Shown: positions 17,173-25,128, counted from the stretch's first letter. The stretch is 28,044 bases of DNA from an uncultured Collinsella sp. (GCA_902478765.1 CABSMN010000001.1:1-28044); one strand, 5' to 3'. Translations and numbers: made by a program. Notes: generated by a model not told the origin, from the letters alone.

Positions 17173-17610
17173 CTATGGCTGAAGCGTCTTTATGTGATCC
17201 AATGCACATAACAGCACGGTCCGATTTCGCTCAAAGCAAAACCGAAACCATGCATATATTCCTAAGACAATCAGGAGTAGTACCCCGAGAATCCCGGCAG
17301 CACTTGGATTACTGGCTATCAGTGCGGATAAATATGCTCCGCTTATAAGGGAGACAATCACGCCGATCAGACTGAGAGCCCAGCTCGTATATTGCACCCC
17401 AGTCACCGCCTGTTCGACTATTTCGCATTTCTTTCCCAGGCCAATGTCCTCACCAACTTCACCAAGAGAGAAGTCAACTCCCGAAATCAAATCGAGCAAT
17501 TCAGCCTCACTGTAGCCGCTTTCCTTGAATCTTTTAATGAAGAAACCTCCTGGTCCAGGACCACAGATAGGACGGTTTACACGAAACAGTTCCTTATAGG
17601 CGATTCCCAT
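17173..17610 (-). CDS. Small two-TM membrane protein (145 aa)
   Basis: ATG 17610 follows AAGGAG by about six bases, an excellent site; the track upstream of it is not needed. The soluble N-terminal 75 residues begin MGIAYKELFRVNRPICGPG and contain a helical part (ESGYSEAELLDLISGVDFS). Two adjacent membrane segments follow (SWALSLIGVIVSLISGAYL and AAGILGVLLLIVLGIYAWF), then a short basic tail ending HIKTLQP. No known domain recognised. It stands alone, with a hairpin upstream at 17662-17689. Small two-helix proteins of this shape occur as effector or immunity components in defence islands, but there is no direct evidence here. Confidence 0.65.
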   Translation of the reverse strand: MGIAYKELFRVNRPICGPGPGGFFIKRFKESGYSEAELLDLISGVDFSLGEVGEDIGLGKKCEIVEQAVTGVQYTSWALSLIGVIVSLISGAYLSALIASNPSAAGILGVLLLIVLGIYAWFRFCFERNRTVLLCALDHIKTLQP

Positions 17611-17661
17611 TGTCAACTCCTTAAAGTACAAATTCCATTCGCGCTATTTTTCTACCATTCC

Positions 17662-17689
17662 GTCCGGACAGATTTTTTATCGGACTGTC
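17662..17689. other. Alternative hairpins around a T6 run
   Basis: GTCCG (17662-17666) pairs with CGGAC (17681-17685), and GACAG (17667-17671) pairs with CTGTC (17685-17689); the two stems exclude each other. TTTTTT lies in the loop. It is ten bases downstream of the stop at 17699 (minus strand). It resembles the 7357 hairpin in having GTCCG/GACAG elements and a T-run loop. Confidence 0.4.
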
Positions 17690-17698
17690 AGCGACCGT

Positions 17699-18532
17699 TC
17701 ACAAGGACGTTCCGTTCAGCAAATTCTCGTCAAATTGCTCTTCGCGCTCCTCATACCCGCGCTCGAGCTTCCTCCCAAGCTCCGCAGCGCAGCGCTTTGT
17801 CTCCTCGGCAAACAGGTCATCGATTGCCCTGTCAATCCGTACGCAGGTCTCGAAATGCTCGTCCTTCCAGGGCAGATCGAGCCCCAAGCTCGTATCCCAA
17901 TAGCCGCCGAGCTTTGCGTTGATTACTTCCTCGGGATACAGCACATCGTGACGAACACCTTCGATCGCCTCGTCCTCGTCCATATCGCAGGCTGCATCGT
18001 CCTTCTTGAGGCACTTGCGCAGCTCCTTTTGCTCGCGGATGCGATGTAGCGCGCTGGCGCACACCACAGCCAAAAAGCGATAACGTTCGCATAGGTCCCA
18101 TTCGCCGCCGAGCCATACGCGATAGCCCAGAACGACGCTCGCAGGCTCCTCGTTCAGTAGGAACAGTTCCCACGGGTACACCTCAGCACACGCGTCCTCC
18201 CCTGACTTTTGCGCGCCACTGCGCGTAAAGGCGCACGGCTCTACGTCGTAATAGCCAAAGCCGTGGCCCGCATCGCGACGATTGATGACATGCTTGGGCA
18301 ACAGGACGATCTTGTCGCTGGGCTCGGGGTCGATCTTGCGAAGCTTTTTGACCTTGCGGCGGACGCGCTTTAGGTTGTGCTCGCTATCGACACGGCCACG
18401 GCCGTCCGGCTTGCCGCCGTATCGCAGGGCAACCTCGCGCGCCAGGATCTTTGTGTCCGCAGCGCACAGCAGGTCGCTCACGGTAGGCAGGTCTTCCCAC
18501 TCAATACCGTCGACATCCCAAATCCTGCTCAT
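17699..18532 (-). CDS. Hypothetical protein (277 aa)
   Basis: ATG 18532 has AGAGG about six bases upstream and opens with MSRIWDVDGIEWEDLPTVSD. A longer form from ATG 18598, eight bases past the clpP stop, is possible but lacks a good site. A very basic segment (LKRVRRKVKKLRKID, about 72-86) could contact nucleic acid. The centre has GYYDVEPCAFTRSG and VYPWELFLL, then GYRVWLGGEWDLCERYRFLA. The C-terminal third is acidic and helical. There is no membrane segment or catalytic motif that I recognise. It follows clpP on the same strand and could be cotranscribed with it. Confidence 0.65.
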   Translation of the reverse strand: MSRIWDVDGIEWEDLPTVSDLLCAADTKILAREVALRYGGKPDGRGRVDSEHNLKRVRRKVKKLRKIDPEPSDKIVLLPKHVINRRDAGHGFGYYDVEPCAFTRSGAQKSGEDACAEVYPWELFLLNEEPASVVLGYRVWLGGEWDLCERYRFLAVVCASALHRIREQKELRKCLKKDDAACDMDEDEAIEGVRHDVLYPEEVINAKLGGYWDTSLGLDLPWKDEHFETCVRIDRAIDDLFAEETKRCAAELGRKLERGYEEREEQFDENLLNGTSL

Positions 18533-18606
18533 GTTCAACCTCTTTCTGGCTGTGATTTTACGCACCTGTTCGCCCCGCTCAACGTACTTGTAGGGCATAT
18601 GCCCCG

Positions 18607-19209
18607 CTAGAGCGCCTTCTTACTCGGAGCAATCACCTCGTCCACCAGGCCTAGCTCCAGGGCGCGCTTGGCGTTGCACCAGCAGTCGCGCTCGGTGAGC
18701 TCGTGGAACTCCTGGGCGCTCAGGTTGCCGTGCTCGGCCAGCAGCTCGTCCAGCTCGGTGCGCATGGCCGCTGTATGCTGGGCCACAATCTCGATATCGG
18801 TCTGCTGCGCCATGCCCGTGCCGCCCATCAGCTGGTGGATGAGCACCTGCGTGTGGCGGTACACCTGGCGGTGGTCGCCGCAGGCCAGGATCACTGCGGC
18901 CATCGAGGCCACGATGCCCTCGCCCACCGTGATCACGGGGCAGTCGAGCGACTGCATGGTGTCGATGAGCGCCAGTCCCGCCGTAACGCTGCCACCCGGG
19001 CTGTTGATGATGAGGGTGATGGGCTCGGTCGCACTTTGATGCTCCAGCACCAACATGGACTTAATAAGGCCGTTGCAGATCACATCGTTGACCTCACCCT
19101 CCAGCAACAGCACACGGCTGTTGAGCAACTCGCTTGCCATATCGACGGCGGCAACGCGGCCGTCCTTGGACTTCTTGATGATGCTGGGCTCACGATACAT
19201 AACGGACAT
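18607..19209 (-). CDS. clpP: ATP-dependent Clp protease proteolytic subunit ClpP (200 aa)
   Basis: The length and fold pattern are those of ClpP. The active-site Ser102 lies in GEGIVASMAAVI, His125 in QVLIHQLMGG, and Asp175 in LTERDCWCNAKRALELGL. The oxyanion loop INSPGGSVTAG (68-78) is also present. ATG 19209 has AAAGGA upstream. ClpP forms a tetradecameric chamber fed by Clp ATPases; none is encoded nearby. The VASMAA active-site context and the Cys-rich DCWCNAKRA stretch differ from the usual housekeeping sequence (GQAASMGA, and DRDxFMSAEEA), so I take this to be a second, divergent paralogue rather than the main chromosomal ClpP. It is separated from the upstream coupling-protein gene by a hairpin. 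Confidence 0.92.
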   Translation of the reverse strand: MSVMYREPSIIKKSKDGRVAAVDMASELLNSRVLLLEGEVNDVICNGLIKSMLVLEHQSATEPITLIINSPGGSVTAGLALIDTMQSLDCPVITVGEGIVASMAAVILACGDHRQVYRHTQVLIHQLMGGTGMAQQTDIEIVAQHTAAMRTELDELLAEHGNLSAQEFHELTERDCWCNAKRALELGLVDEVIAPSKKAL

Positions 19210-19254
19210 GGTAATTCCTTTCTAAACGAAATCGGTAAGGAGGCAAAACGGGGC

Positions 19255-19285
19255 CGCACGGCTTACGGCTAACGGAAGCCGTGCG
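19255..19285 (-). terminator. Hairpin terminator after the coupling-protein gene
   Basis: CGCACGGCTT (19255-19264) pairs perfectly with AAGCCGTGCG (19276-19285) across an 11-base loop. It lies 38 bases past the stop of the minus-strand ATPase gene, and the minus strand then runs into CGTTTTG. It should end that transcript before clpP. Confidence 0.65.
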
Positions 19286-19323
19286 ACAAAACATGCAAGA
19301 TGGGATACACAAAGCTGCAGGGA

Positions 19324-20808
19324 CTAATCCCTCAGCCACTTGGCCGCATTGGGATGGTCGCCGCAAAAGTACTTCTTGGCACGGAATGGGCGCATACCGG
19401 TCACTTTGACCAGGCAGTCAGTGCGCGGCATAAGCCCCACCTCGCCCGGAGTTATCACGCAACCGCGCACATCGACGGCAGTGCGCTCGGCGCCCACATA
19501 GTTGGTGCCCAAAACCGACTCGCCACACAGCTCGCTTATGTAGTTCTGCGTCGCGATGTTGCTGCCACCGCCCATGTAGATCAAGCTGTCACAGTTATCG
19601 AGGATGGTATGCGCTGTGGTTTCGCCATACACGCCATCGAGCTGGCTCAGCGACTGCGCGCACATCAAAAAGCTAATGCCACGGCTGCGCACGGTCGCAA
19701 TGCTCCGCTCAAAATCGGGGATGCGGCCAACATTGGGGAACTCGTCCAGAATAAACTGCACGCGGCGCTGCAAATGCCCGCTGGGGCTGGCATCTGCACG
19801 GCGCTGGGCAAGGTTAAACAGCTGCTTAAGGGCAACGTTCGCAAGCCATGCATTAGCCGAATCGTTGTCGCTCACCTTAAGATCGATCACGCGCTTGCCC
19901 TCGTCAATACGATCAAGACGCATCTCGTCATTCTCAAAAACGCGCATGAGCTGGGGAGTCTTAAGCCGCGAGATGGTCGCATTGAGCGTGATCAGAATGC
20001 TCTTAAGCGTCCTATCTGCCGCACCTCGAAAATCGCGATACTGCTCAACGCCATACAGATCAGCGTTCTCCGCACCAAACTTATCGAGAAACTCCCTGGA
20101 CTCCACCTCTTCTACAAGGTAGTCCAACGGGAATCGTCCCTCGCCATCACCCGTGACTTTGATGAGCGCCGCCAGTTTAAAGACGTTGTTCATCTTAAGG
20201 TAGCGGCGCGGAGCATTGGGGTCCTCGCCCGGCGCAAGGGTGCCGGCAAGACACTCCAGGAGATACAGGATTCCAACAATTGCTCGAAGCAGCAGATCGT
20301 TTGCGTTATCCCAGAACGGATCATACCTACGGCTACGACCGTCGGGATCGACCCCCTCCATGATTGCCGCCACTGTGGTGGGGATATCCTCGACATCCAT
20401 CACGTAACGCAGAGGGTCATATCCGGCCGACTGCTCGGGATTAACAGTATCGAGAACCGTTACCTCGTAGCCGTCCTCTTCAAAGCCTTTCCCCGTACGG
20501 CGCAGCAGCTCACCCTTGGTGTCTGTGACCACATAGCAGCACTCGTGGTGATTGAGCAGGTTGGGCAAAATGAAACTTGCTGTTTTGCCGCTGCCGGTCC
20601 CGCCAAAGGCAAACACATTGTTGGACACGCTCGTCTCCCAGTGCTTGTCGCCCTCGTAGAAAGCCACCGTGGCATCATGCGCCAAGATCACATCGCGCTG
20701 CTCGTCGCCGGATGACAGCGTCTGCATTTCCTCCCTGGTCGCCCACTTCTTGGTTTGATACTCCGTTTGCTGCGCGGCCTCGTAGCCGTACATCTTAATG
20801 ACCGACAT
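19324..20808 (-). CDS. VirD4/TraG-type coupling ATPase without membrane anchor (494 aa)
   Basis: ATG 20808 has AAAGGGG upstream. Walker A FGGTGSGKTASF (68-79) is followed by YVVTDTKGELLRRTG, and Walker B VQFILDEFPNVG (about 345-356) by SRGISFLMCAQSLSQL and NCDSLIYMGGGSN, the hallmark series of type IV secretion coupling proteins that feed DNA or protein substrates to a conjugation channel. Coupling proteins usually begin with two membrane helices; here the protein starts only about 65 residues before Walker A with no hydrophobic segment, so it is a soluble form. No relaxase, VirB4 or pilus gene is in the window. It may be a remnant of an integrative conjugative element or a recruited soluble ATPase. 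It is cotranscribed with the 305-aa gene 38 bases upstream. Confidence 0.88.
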   Translation of the reverse strand: MSVIKMYGYEAAQQTEYQTKKWATREEMQTLSSGDEQRDVILAHDATVAFYEGDKHWETSVSNNVFAFGGTGSGKTASFILPNLLNHHECCYVVTDTKGELLRRTGKGFEEDGYEVTVLDTVNPEQSAGYDPLRYVMDVEDIPTTVAAIMEGVDPDGRSRRYDPFWDNANDLLLRAIVGILYLLECLAGTLAPGEDPNAPRRYLKMNNVFKLAALIKVTGDGEGRFPLDYLVEEVESREFLDKFGAENADLYGVEQYRDFRGAADRTLKSILITLNATISRLKTPQLMRVFENDEMRLDRIDEGKRVIDLKVSDNDSANAWLANVALKQLFNLAQRRADASPSGHLQRRVQFILDEFPNVGRIPDFERSIATVRSRGISFLMCAQSLSQLDGVYGETTAHTILDNCDSLIYMGGGSNIATQNYISELCGESVLGTNYVGAERTAVDVRGCVITPGEVGLMPRTDCLVKVTGMRPFRAKKYFCGDHPNAAKWLRD

Positions 20809-20846
20809 ATCACGGCCCCTTTCTTGTCAAAAGATCTGCTTAGTTG

Positions 20847-21764
20847 CTAGGAAATACGGTCGACGTCTGCGCCCTCCTTGGGGTTCGCCGCGCACGGCAA
20901 CTTGACCACGCCGTCAATCAGGCGCTCGGTTTGCGCCACATAGCTCTCACGTGCCGCGGTTGAAACCGTCCCGTCGCGCAGATACGCAAGCAGTGACTCG
21001 ATCATCAGCTTATCGAGCAGGTCATACCCCTTGGCCTGAGCGTAGTTGAGGGTGTAGCGGTCCCGGAGCTCCTGCACCTTAGTTGCCAAATCGATTTCCA
21101 TCTTTTCCTCCATGCAATAAAAGTTCTGTCGATTGTCCGAAAGCGCCTCAAACGGGCGTTTGACGCATAGCTCAAAGTTGAAACGCGGACTGTCGTTATG
21201 CACGCGCTGTTGAATCACGCGGTAACGTTCGAAAAACATGACGGCATCATCTTCGTCCGCCGTAAAGCCATGCGATCCATCGCGATGCACATGGTCGCTG
21301 GGTCTTTTGCAGTCGGTATTTCGCACAAAGCGAGACGGAATATGCCCTCCTTTTTTGGACGAATACTTCATACCTGTCGTAACCTGCTCAAACATGAGCA
21401 CGCCACTCGATTTAAAGCGCGGATTGCTTCCGTGCTCAAACATGCCAATCAAGATGGCCATGCCGTGCGCGCAGTTATCGCGCTGGGAAAAATACAGCGA
21501 CAGCAAAGCGAGCGCCGCCGCGGCCAAAAGCTCGCGGGCCTCGTGCACATCGTCTCGATACTGCTCGGGCACCAACCCGGGAATATCGGGCGAGCGCTTT
21601 TCCAGCACGCCAACAAGCGTCTTAGCCAGACGCTCGATGTTCTTCTCACCACAGTACGGATACGGAAACGGCTTCTCTGCCTTCACGTTCTTTTTGCACA
21701 TGCTGCGGAGATCTTCGTCGATCGCATTGAGGAATGCCTCGTAAATGTCGTCTTTATTCTTCAT
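20847..21764 (-). CDS. Hypothetical partner of the coupling ATPase (305 aa)
   Basis: ATG 21764 has AGGAAGAAG upstream. The N-terminal 60 residues are polar (DDIYEAFLNAIDEDLRSM), with a CysxxCys-less PYPYCGEK. The middle has a helical alanine-rich stretch (ELLAAAALALLSLYFSQRD) followed by CAHGMAILIGMFEHG. The section RNTDCKRPSDHVHRDGSHG is His/Cys/Asp-rich and could bind metal. The C-terminus is helical (LLDKLMIESLLAYLRDG). I recognise no domain. It is the first gene of the unit with the ATPase; partner proteins of coupling ATPases are often substrate adaptors, but this is inferred from position only. Confidence 0.65.
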   Translation of the reverse strand: MKNKDDIYEAFLNAIDEDLRSMCKKNVKAEKPFPYPYCGEKNIERLAKTLVGVLEKRSPDIPGLVPEQYRDDVHEARELLAAAALALLSLYFSQRDNCAHGMAILIGMFEHGSNPRFKSSGVLMFEQVTTGMKYSSKKGGHIPSRFVRNTDCKRPSDHVHRDGSHGFTADEDDAVMFFERYRVIQQRVHNDSPRFNFELCVKRPFEALSDNRQNFYCMEEKMEIDLATKVQELRDRYTLNYAQAKGYDLLDKLMIESLLAYLRDGTVSTAARESYVAQTERLIDGVVKLPCAANPKEGADVDRIS

Positions 21765-22054
21765 GGACGCTTCTTCCTGTCCGGTTGCAGATGATTGTCG
21801 GGAAGTCTGTTCTAGGTTCTAGAATGTTCTGAGGCATAGGCGATGATTATCGACCTAACCTGCAGTTTGGTGAGAGAAATCACCCTGCTCGATAGCGTAG
21901 TTTGCTTAAAGGCCGTATGGCAGTTGCATCAAGCAGTTGGTATTGAGTTGGTTTTGAATTGCCTCGATGATAACACAGTCTGCTGTTCTCGTCATTAGAA
22001 ATTTTCAAATTGTTCTGCTAATATGTAACCCACTAAGAAGAAAGGGCCCTATAC
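21765..22054. promoter_or_regulatory. Divergent intergenic region with operator-like repeats
   Basis: It separates the minus-strand ATPase unit from the plus-strand methylase-like gene. TGTTCT occurs at 21809-21814 and 21825-21830 around the palindrome TTCTAGAA (21817-21824), an operator-like arrangement about 50 bases upstream of the 305-aa gene. A weak plus-strand promoter, TTAGAA (21995-22000), 18 bases, TAATAT (22019-22024), would start transcription near 22031, 24 bases before the ATG at 22055. Confidence 0.4.
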
Positions 22055-23494
22055 ATGCGCGAAACTACCTCATCGTTGCCACGTCTCACCGCCGCCGCCC
22101 TCTCGCGCGCGCTTAATTTGGAGCAGGGCAGCCGTCTGCTCACTGTGCGCCTGCCCGGCGCCATTGACTGCGAGGCACTTCGTAAATGCTTCAGGCTGAA
22201 CGGCAACGGCGTACCTATCATTTGCGAGCTTGAGCCCGGCAAACAGAGCACGGACAATGACGATACGGCGCCGGTGTTTATCGATGCATCGGGGTATTAC
22301 CGTGCCGACAAGCACGGCATCGAAAAAGAGTGCGCTGCCTTGATCGATTACCTAGAGCCCGGCTACCTCGATTTTTGCGACTGGGGTCCCTTTATTTGGT
22401 GCCTGTACGCGCTCGCCCTTTCAGAGCGCACTCGCGCAGCCGTAGTGCTGCCCAGCGACCTACTTGATAAAGCCGAGCAGGCGCGCACGATCCTGATACG
22501 TGAAGGACTCATCGAGAGCGTCGTTTATTTGCCACTTTCCGAGCCCAGGCCCCACATGACATGCGCACTTCTCATACTGTCTTCGGGAAATCGCAGCGTT
22601 GCATTCCGCAGCGTAATTGAAACCGGACTGCGTTTTCGATATGTGGCTAAAACATCGTATTACTCTGATATCACCTTTTCTATCTCTCCTGACTGGGCCC
22701 GCATTGATTCCAATACGCCCAGATCGACGCCAATCGAAACGTCCACTTTTGCCACGCGTGAGCTACTCCTGCATCGCGCAGCTCTGTCAAAAAGCAAAAT
22801 CAGCCTTATTAGCCTCACCCGAAACTACAGAGCCACGCTCGGTGACACTTTTACGCGAGTGGCACCATTTATGCCTCGCGAGAGCACCACATCGAACGAT
22901 ATTGATGCAGTCGAGGTACGCCGCATCTCATCTCAGGATTTTCAAGATGGCAACCTTCTGCCTGCAGACGCTGTAGAGGGTGCAAAAGGTTCGGATTCTA
23001 GAATCGTAAAGGTGGATCCCAGCGTTCTCGATCGCTATGAGCTCCGTGCTGGAGATATCGTCATGCCACGCATGCTGGGTCGATACGGCGCATCCAACCT
23101 GCTCGTCGTCAGCGCCGATGACGCGAAGCAGCATCTGGTTGCTTCACATAACACCACCGTCATTCGTCCGTCATTCCAAACGATGACCGAAGAGGAGCGC
23201 GTGGTGTTCTCGGAGATAATCGTTGGCTACCTCACAGAAGGCCATGGAGCGCAGCTGATTCAAGCATTAACTGAAGCGGCCAGCATCCGCGCCATCCGCC
23301 CCTCCGACCTGTTCGAGATCGAAGTCCCGCCAGCGCTCGACCCGCGCACGCGCGAGTACAGCGAGTCCATCAATCGCTTTGCCGAGGTCGTAAGGGCAAA
23401 AAAGCAGGCCGAGGTCGCTGTCGCCCAAGCACAGCGCAACCTCGAGGCCGCAAAAAAGACCATCACCGAGGTGCTCGACCAAATCTGCGAGTAG
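22055..23494 (+). CDS. Degenerate N6-adenine methyltransferase remnant fused to HsdS-like specificity region (479 aa)
   Basis: ATG 22055 has AAAGG upstream. Residues about 103-165 (YLDFCDWGPFIWCLYALAL, then RAAVVLPSDLL, ILIREGLIESVVYLPLS, and MTCALLILS) match the second half of a type I HsdM methylase domain, the part that follows the catalytic NPPY. The motif I glycine loop (FxGxG) and the NPPY itself are absent: the 100 residues before are too short and unlike them. From about residue 285 the protein resembles an HsdS target-recognition unit (VEVRRISSQDF, YELRAGDIVMPRML, ATIRPS-like TTVIRPS), ending in a long helix (INRFAEVVRAKKQAEVAVAQ, NLEAAKKTITEVLDQIC). So it should bind DNA but not methylate alone. 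A helper role with another methylase, or decay, are both possible. No HsdR is nearby. Confidence 0.7.
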   Translation: MRETTSSLPRLTAAALSRALNLEQGSRLLTVRLPGAIDCEALRKCFRLNGNGVPIICELEPGKQSTDNDDTAPVFIDASGYYRADKHGIEKECAALIDYLEPGYLDFCDWGPFIWCLYALALSERTRAAVVLPSDLLDKAEQARTILIREGLIESVVYLPLSEPRPHMTCALLILSSGNRSVAFRSVIETGLRFRYVAKTSYYSDITFSISPDWARIDSNTPRSTPIETSTFATRELLLHRAALSKSKISLISLTRNYRATLGDTFTRVAPFMPRESTTSNDIDAVEVRRISSQDFQDGNLLPADAVEGAKGSDSRIVKVDPSVLDRYELRAGDIVMPRMLGRYGASNLLVVSADDAKQHLVASHNTTVIRPSFQTMTEEERVVFSEIIVGYLTEGHGAQLIQALTEAASIRAIRPSDLFEIEVPPALDPRTREYSESINRFAEVVRAKKQAEVAVAQAQRNLEAAKKTITEVLDQICE

Positions 23495-23515
23495 CACATA
23501 GGCAGTAGAAACGAC

Positions 23516-23554
23516 TTAAGCCGGCGACAGGAACTAATCCTGCCGCCGGCTTAA
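23516..23554. terminator. Strong bidirectional hairpin terminator
   Basis: TTAAGCCGGCGACAGGA (23516-23532) pairs with TCCTGCCGCCGGCTTAA (23538-23554) around the loop ACTAA, with one mismatch. It lies 21 bases after the plus-strand stop at 23494 and 9 bases before the minus-strand stop at 23564, exactly between convergent genes. The T tract is short. Confidence 0.75.
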
Positions 23555-23563
23555 CTATCTAGA

Positions 23564-24454
23564 CTATTCCCATCCCGTGGTCTGAGGATTCCATTTGCGC
23601 ATATTCACCGAGTGATTAAAGCACGGTGCATACAACCGATTGACGATATCTTCTGCCCCAGCAATGTTCCCCGCGAGATCAAGTACCCCCGCCTGCCTTG
23701 CCATCTTTACGTACTGCGCAGAACCATTTTGTTTCCACCAGAGAGGTGCCACGAACTCTTCCGGCATTGCCACCTTGCGGGCAGACGCTTCTTTCTCGAC
23801 TCTCTCGGCAAGCGTAGCCCTATCGACGGAGCACGTTTTCGCGTACACCAAAATGTCGACTATGTCCTTGATTCGCGAAGAGGGACGGCCGTCATGCAGC
23901 TCTATCATTGCGAGCAATTTATCTGCAAGGGCGCTCTCCACTCGGCATACTCGATAGTCGCAGACTGGGAGACCCTCGATATTCAAACGATCGATCGGCG
24001 CAAGAACCTCAGGCTCAAGTCCCCGCACTTCGTCAATTACCAAATCAATTGAAATTGGCTGTAGCTTTTTGGTTCCCATAAAGGGGGTGAACCACACCTT
24101 CGCACCGCACCGATACTCATCTTCTTCTTTGATCTGCTCTGCACGATCAAAGACAAACGAAACGAAATCCTCCAGATCAATCGAAGCTGCCTGCACCAGA
24201 TCGGCAATAGCCTCTTCGAGACTTTCCTCTTGAGCAACTAAGTCAATATCTCTTGTGACACGCGCATCGAGAGTTCGCGCCAGGACGCTTTGGCCACCCT
24301 TGAGCACAAAGCTGCCGTCATCTTCTGAAAAAACGCGACATAGGAAGCGATGAAAGTAGAAACCGACGATCGCCCGATTAGTATCCATCGGCGATTCTCT
24401 TGCGGCATTCCTTACAGCCATCTCCAATGCGGCAGGCGTTTTGTACTTCACCAT
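23564..24454 (-). CDS. abiEii: AbiEii/AbiGii-type nucleotidyltransferase toxin (296 aa)
   Basis: The DNA polymerase beta-type nucleotidyltransferase core is clear: FVLKGGQSVLAR (49-60, with Gly53-Gly54) followed by VTRDIDLVA (66-74, metal-binding Asp69 and Asp71). A third conserved block ALADKLLAMIELHDGRPSSR leads into IKDIVDILVY (about 185-210), the Lys/Asp-rich helix of the family. AbiE toxins transfer nucleotides onto RNA, reversibly stopping growth, and abort phage infection. The antitoxin gene lies 15 bases upstream. GGAGG is only two bases from ATG 24454 but five bases from the next codon, GTG 24451, so that GTG may be the real start. Length is normal and no key residue is missing. Confidence 0.9.
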   Translation of the reverse strand: MVKYKTPAALEMAVRNAARESPMDTNRAIVGFYFHRFLCRVFSEDDGSFVLKGGQSVLARTLDARVTRDIDLVAQEESLEEAIADLVQAASIDLEDFVSFVFDRAEQIKEEDEYRCGAKVWFTPFMGTKKLQPISIDLVIDEVRGLEPEVLAPIDRLNIEGLPVCDYRVCRVESALADKLLAMIELHDGRPSSRIKDIVDILVYAKTCSVDRATLAERVEKEASARKVAMPEEFVAPLWWKQNGSAQYVKMARQAGVLDLAGNIAGAEDIVNRLYAPCFNHSVNMRKWNPQTTGWE

Positions 24455-24469
24455 GTCCTCCGTTTCGCA

Positions 24470-25093
24470 TTACCCGTTCAGTACCATCAACAAAGGCATC
24501 ATCAACTCGCGTCGTTTGGCGGTTTTAGAGTTCTCCCTTACGAGTTCTTTCAGCCGCTGCATATCGAGCCCTCGCCCAAGCGCGTCGTTATAGGCATCGA
24601 TAATTAATGAGGGGTCCTCGCAATCGAGGCAAAGATCGACAAGCGTGCGCTCGGGTTTGGTTACCGGCAGGCCGTCGAGCCAGACGATATCCTGCTCCGC
24701 AATCTCGCGCTTTGCAAAAGAAAGGGATTCGTTTCTCGTATTGATGCGCATGGGCGCGGTCATCCTGTAGGGGGACAGATAGAAATCGCCCATTTGCTGC
24801 AGGTTCGCCGCAGTCGTACCGCTCACGGCGATGCCATCCCACTGGCGTTTTCTCTCCCACGCGCAAAGGGAGGGATTGGTGAGCTTCCAAAAAGCGTTGA
24901 GCTCGTCGGTGTCCCGGCGCTGCGTTCCGGACATCCGGTAGGCGCCGTGGCATATCCGTTCAAGACGCCCCACACGGCATGAATGTGCCAGCGCATCTCG
25001 AGAGATGTCCATGCGAGCCGCCTGGGCTGTGGTAAACACGCCCTCGCTCTCGGAAAGCTCGCTTATCGCCGTTATGTTGCTAAAGTACTTCAT
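24470..25093 (-). CDS. abiEi: AbiEi-type antitoxin and autoregulator (207 aa)
   Basis: The N-terminal 60 residues are a winged helix (VFTTAQAARMDISRDAL, GRLERICHGAYRM), the DNA-binding part of AbiEi antitoxins, in which the wing ends HGAYR. The C-terminal domain carries DGLPVTKPERTLVDLCLD, a conserved block of the family, then YNDALGRGLDMQRLKEL. AbiE is a type IV system in which the antitoxin does not bind the toxin but represses the operon and counteracts its effect. ATG 25093 sits six bases after a TATAAT box, so the message is probably leaderless; there is no ribosome-binding site. It is followed closely by the toxin gene on the same transcript. Confidence 0.88.
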   Translation of the reverse strand: MKYFSNITAISELSESEGVFTTAQAARMDISRDALAHSCRVGRLERICHGAYRMSGTQRRDTDELNAFWKLTNPSLCAWERKRQWDGIAVSGTTAANLQQMGDFYLSPYRMTAPMRINTRNESLSFAKREIAEQDIVWLDGLPVTKPERTLVDLCLDCEDPSLIIDAYNDALGRGLDMQRLKELVRENSKTAKRRELMMPLLMVLNG

Positions 25094-25128
25094 GTTGCAA
25101 TTATAGGATATTTTCATACTTTTGCAAC
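25094..25128 (-). promoter_or_regulatory. abiE promoter inside an inverted-repeat operator
   Basis: On the minus strand TTGCAA (25122-25127), 16 bases, TATAAT (25100-25105) forms a near-consensus promoter whose +1 falls on the start codon. The plus strand carries GTTGCAA (25094-25100) and TTGCAAC (25122-25128), a perfect 7-bp inverted repeat 21 bases apart covering the -35 and the start site. Characterised AbiEi proteins repress their own promoter through inverted repeats, and this arrangement fits. Confidence 0.75.

Noticed and set aside
19300..20715. 471-aa plus-strand ORF
   Set aside because: It is antisense to the coupling ATPase, whose motifs are clear. No domain in this frame.
22055..23494. 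Complete type I restriction-modification system
   Set aside because: No HsdR translocase gene, and the methylase catalytic motifs are absent.
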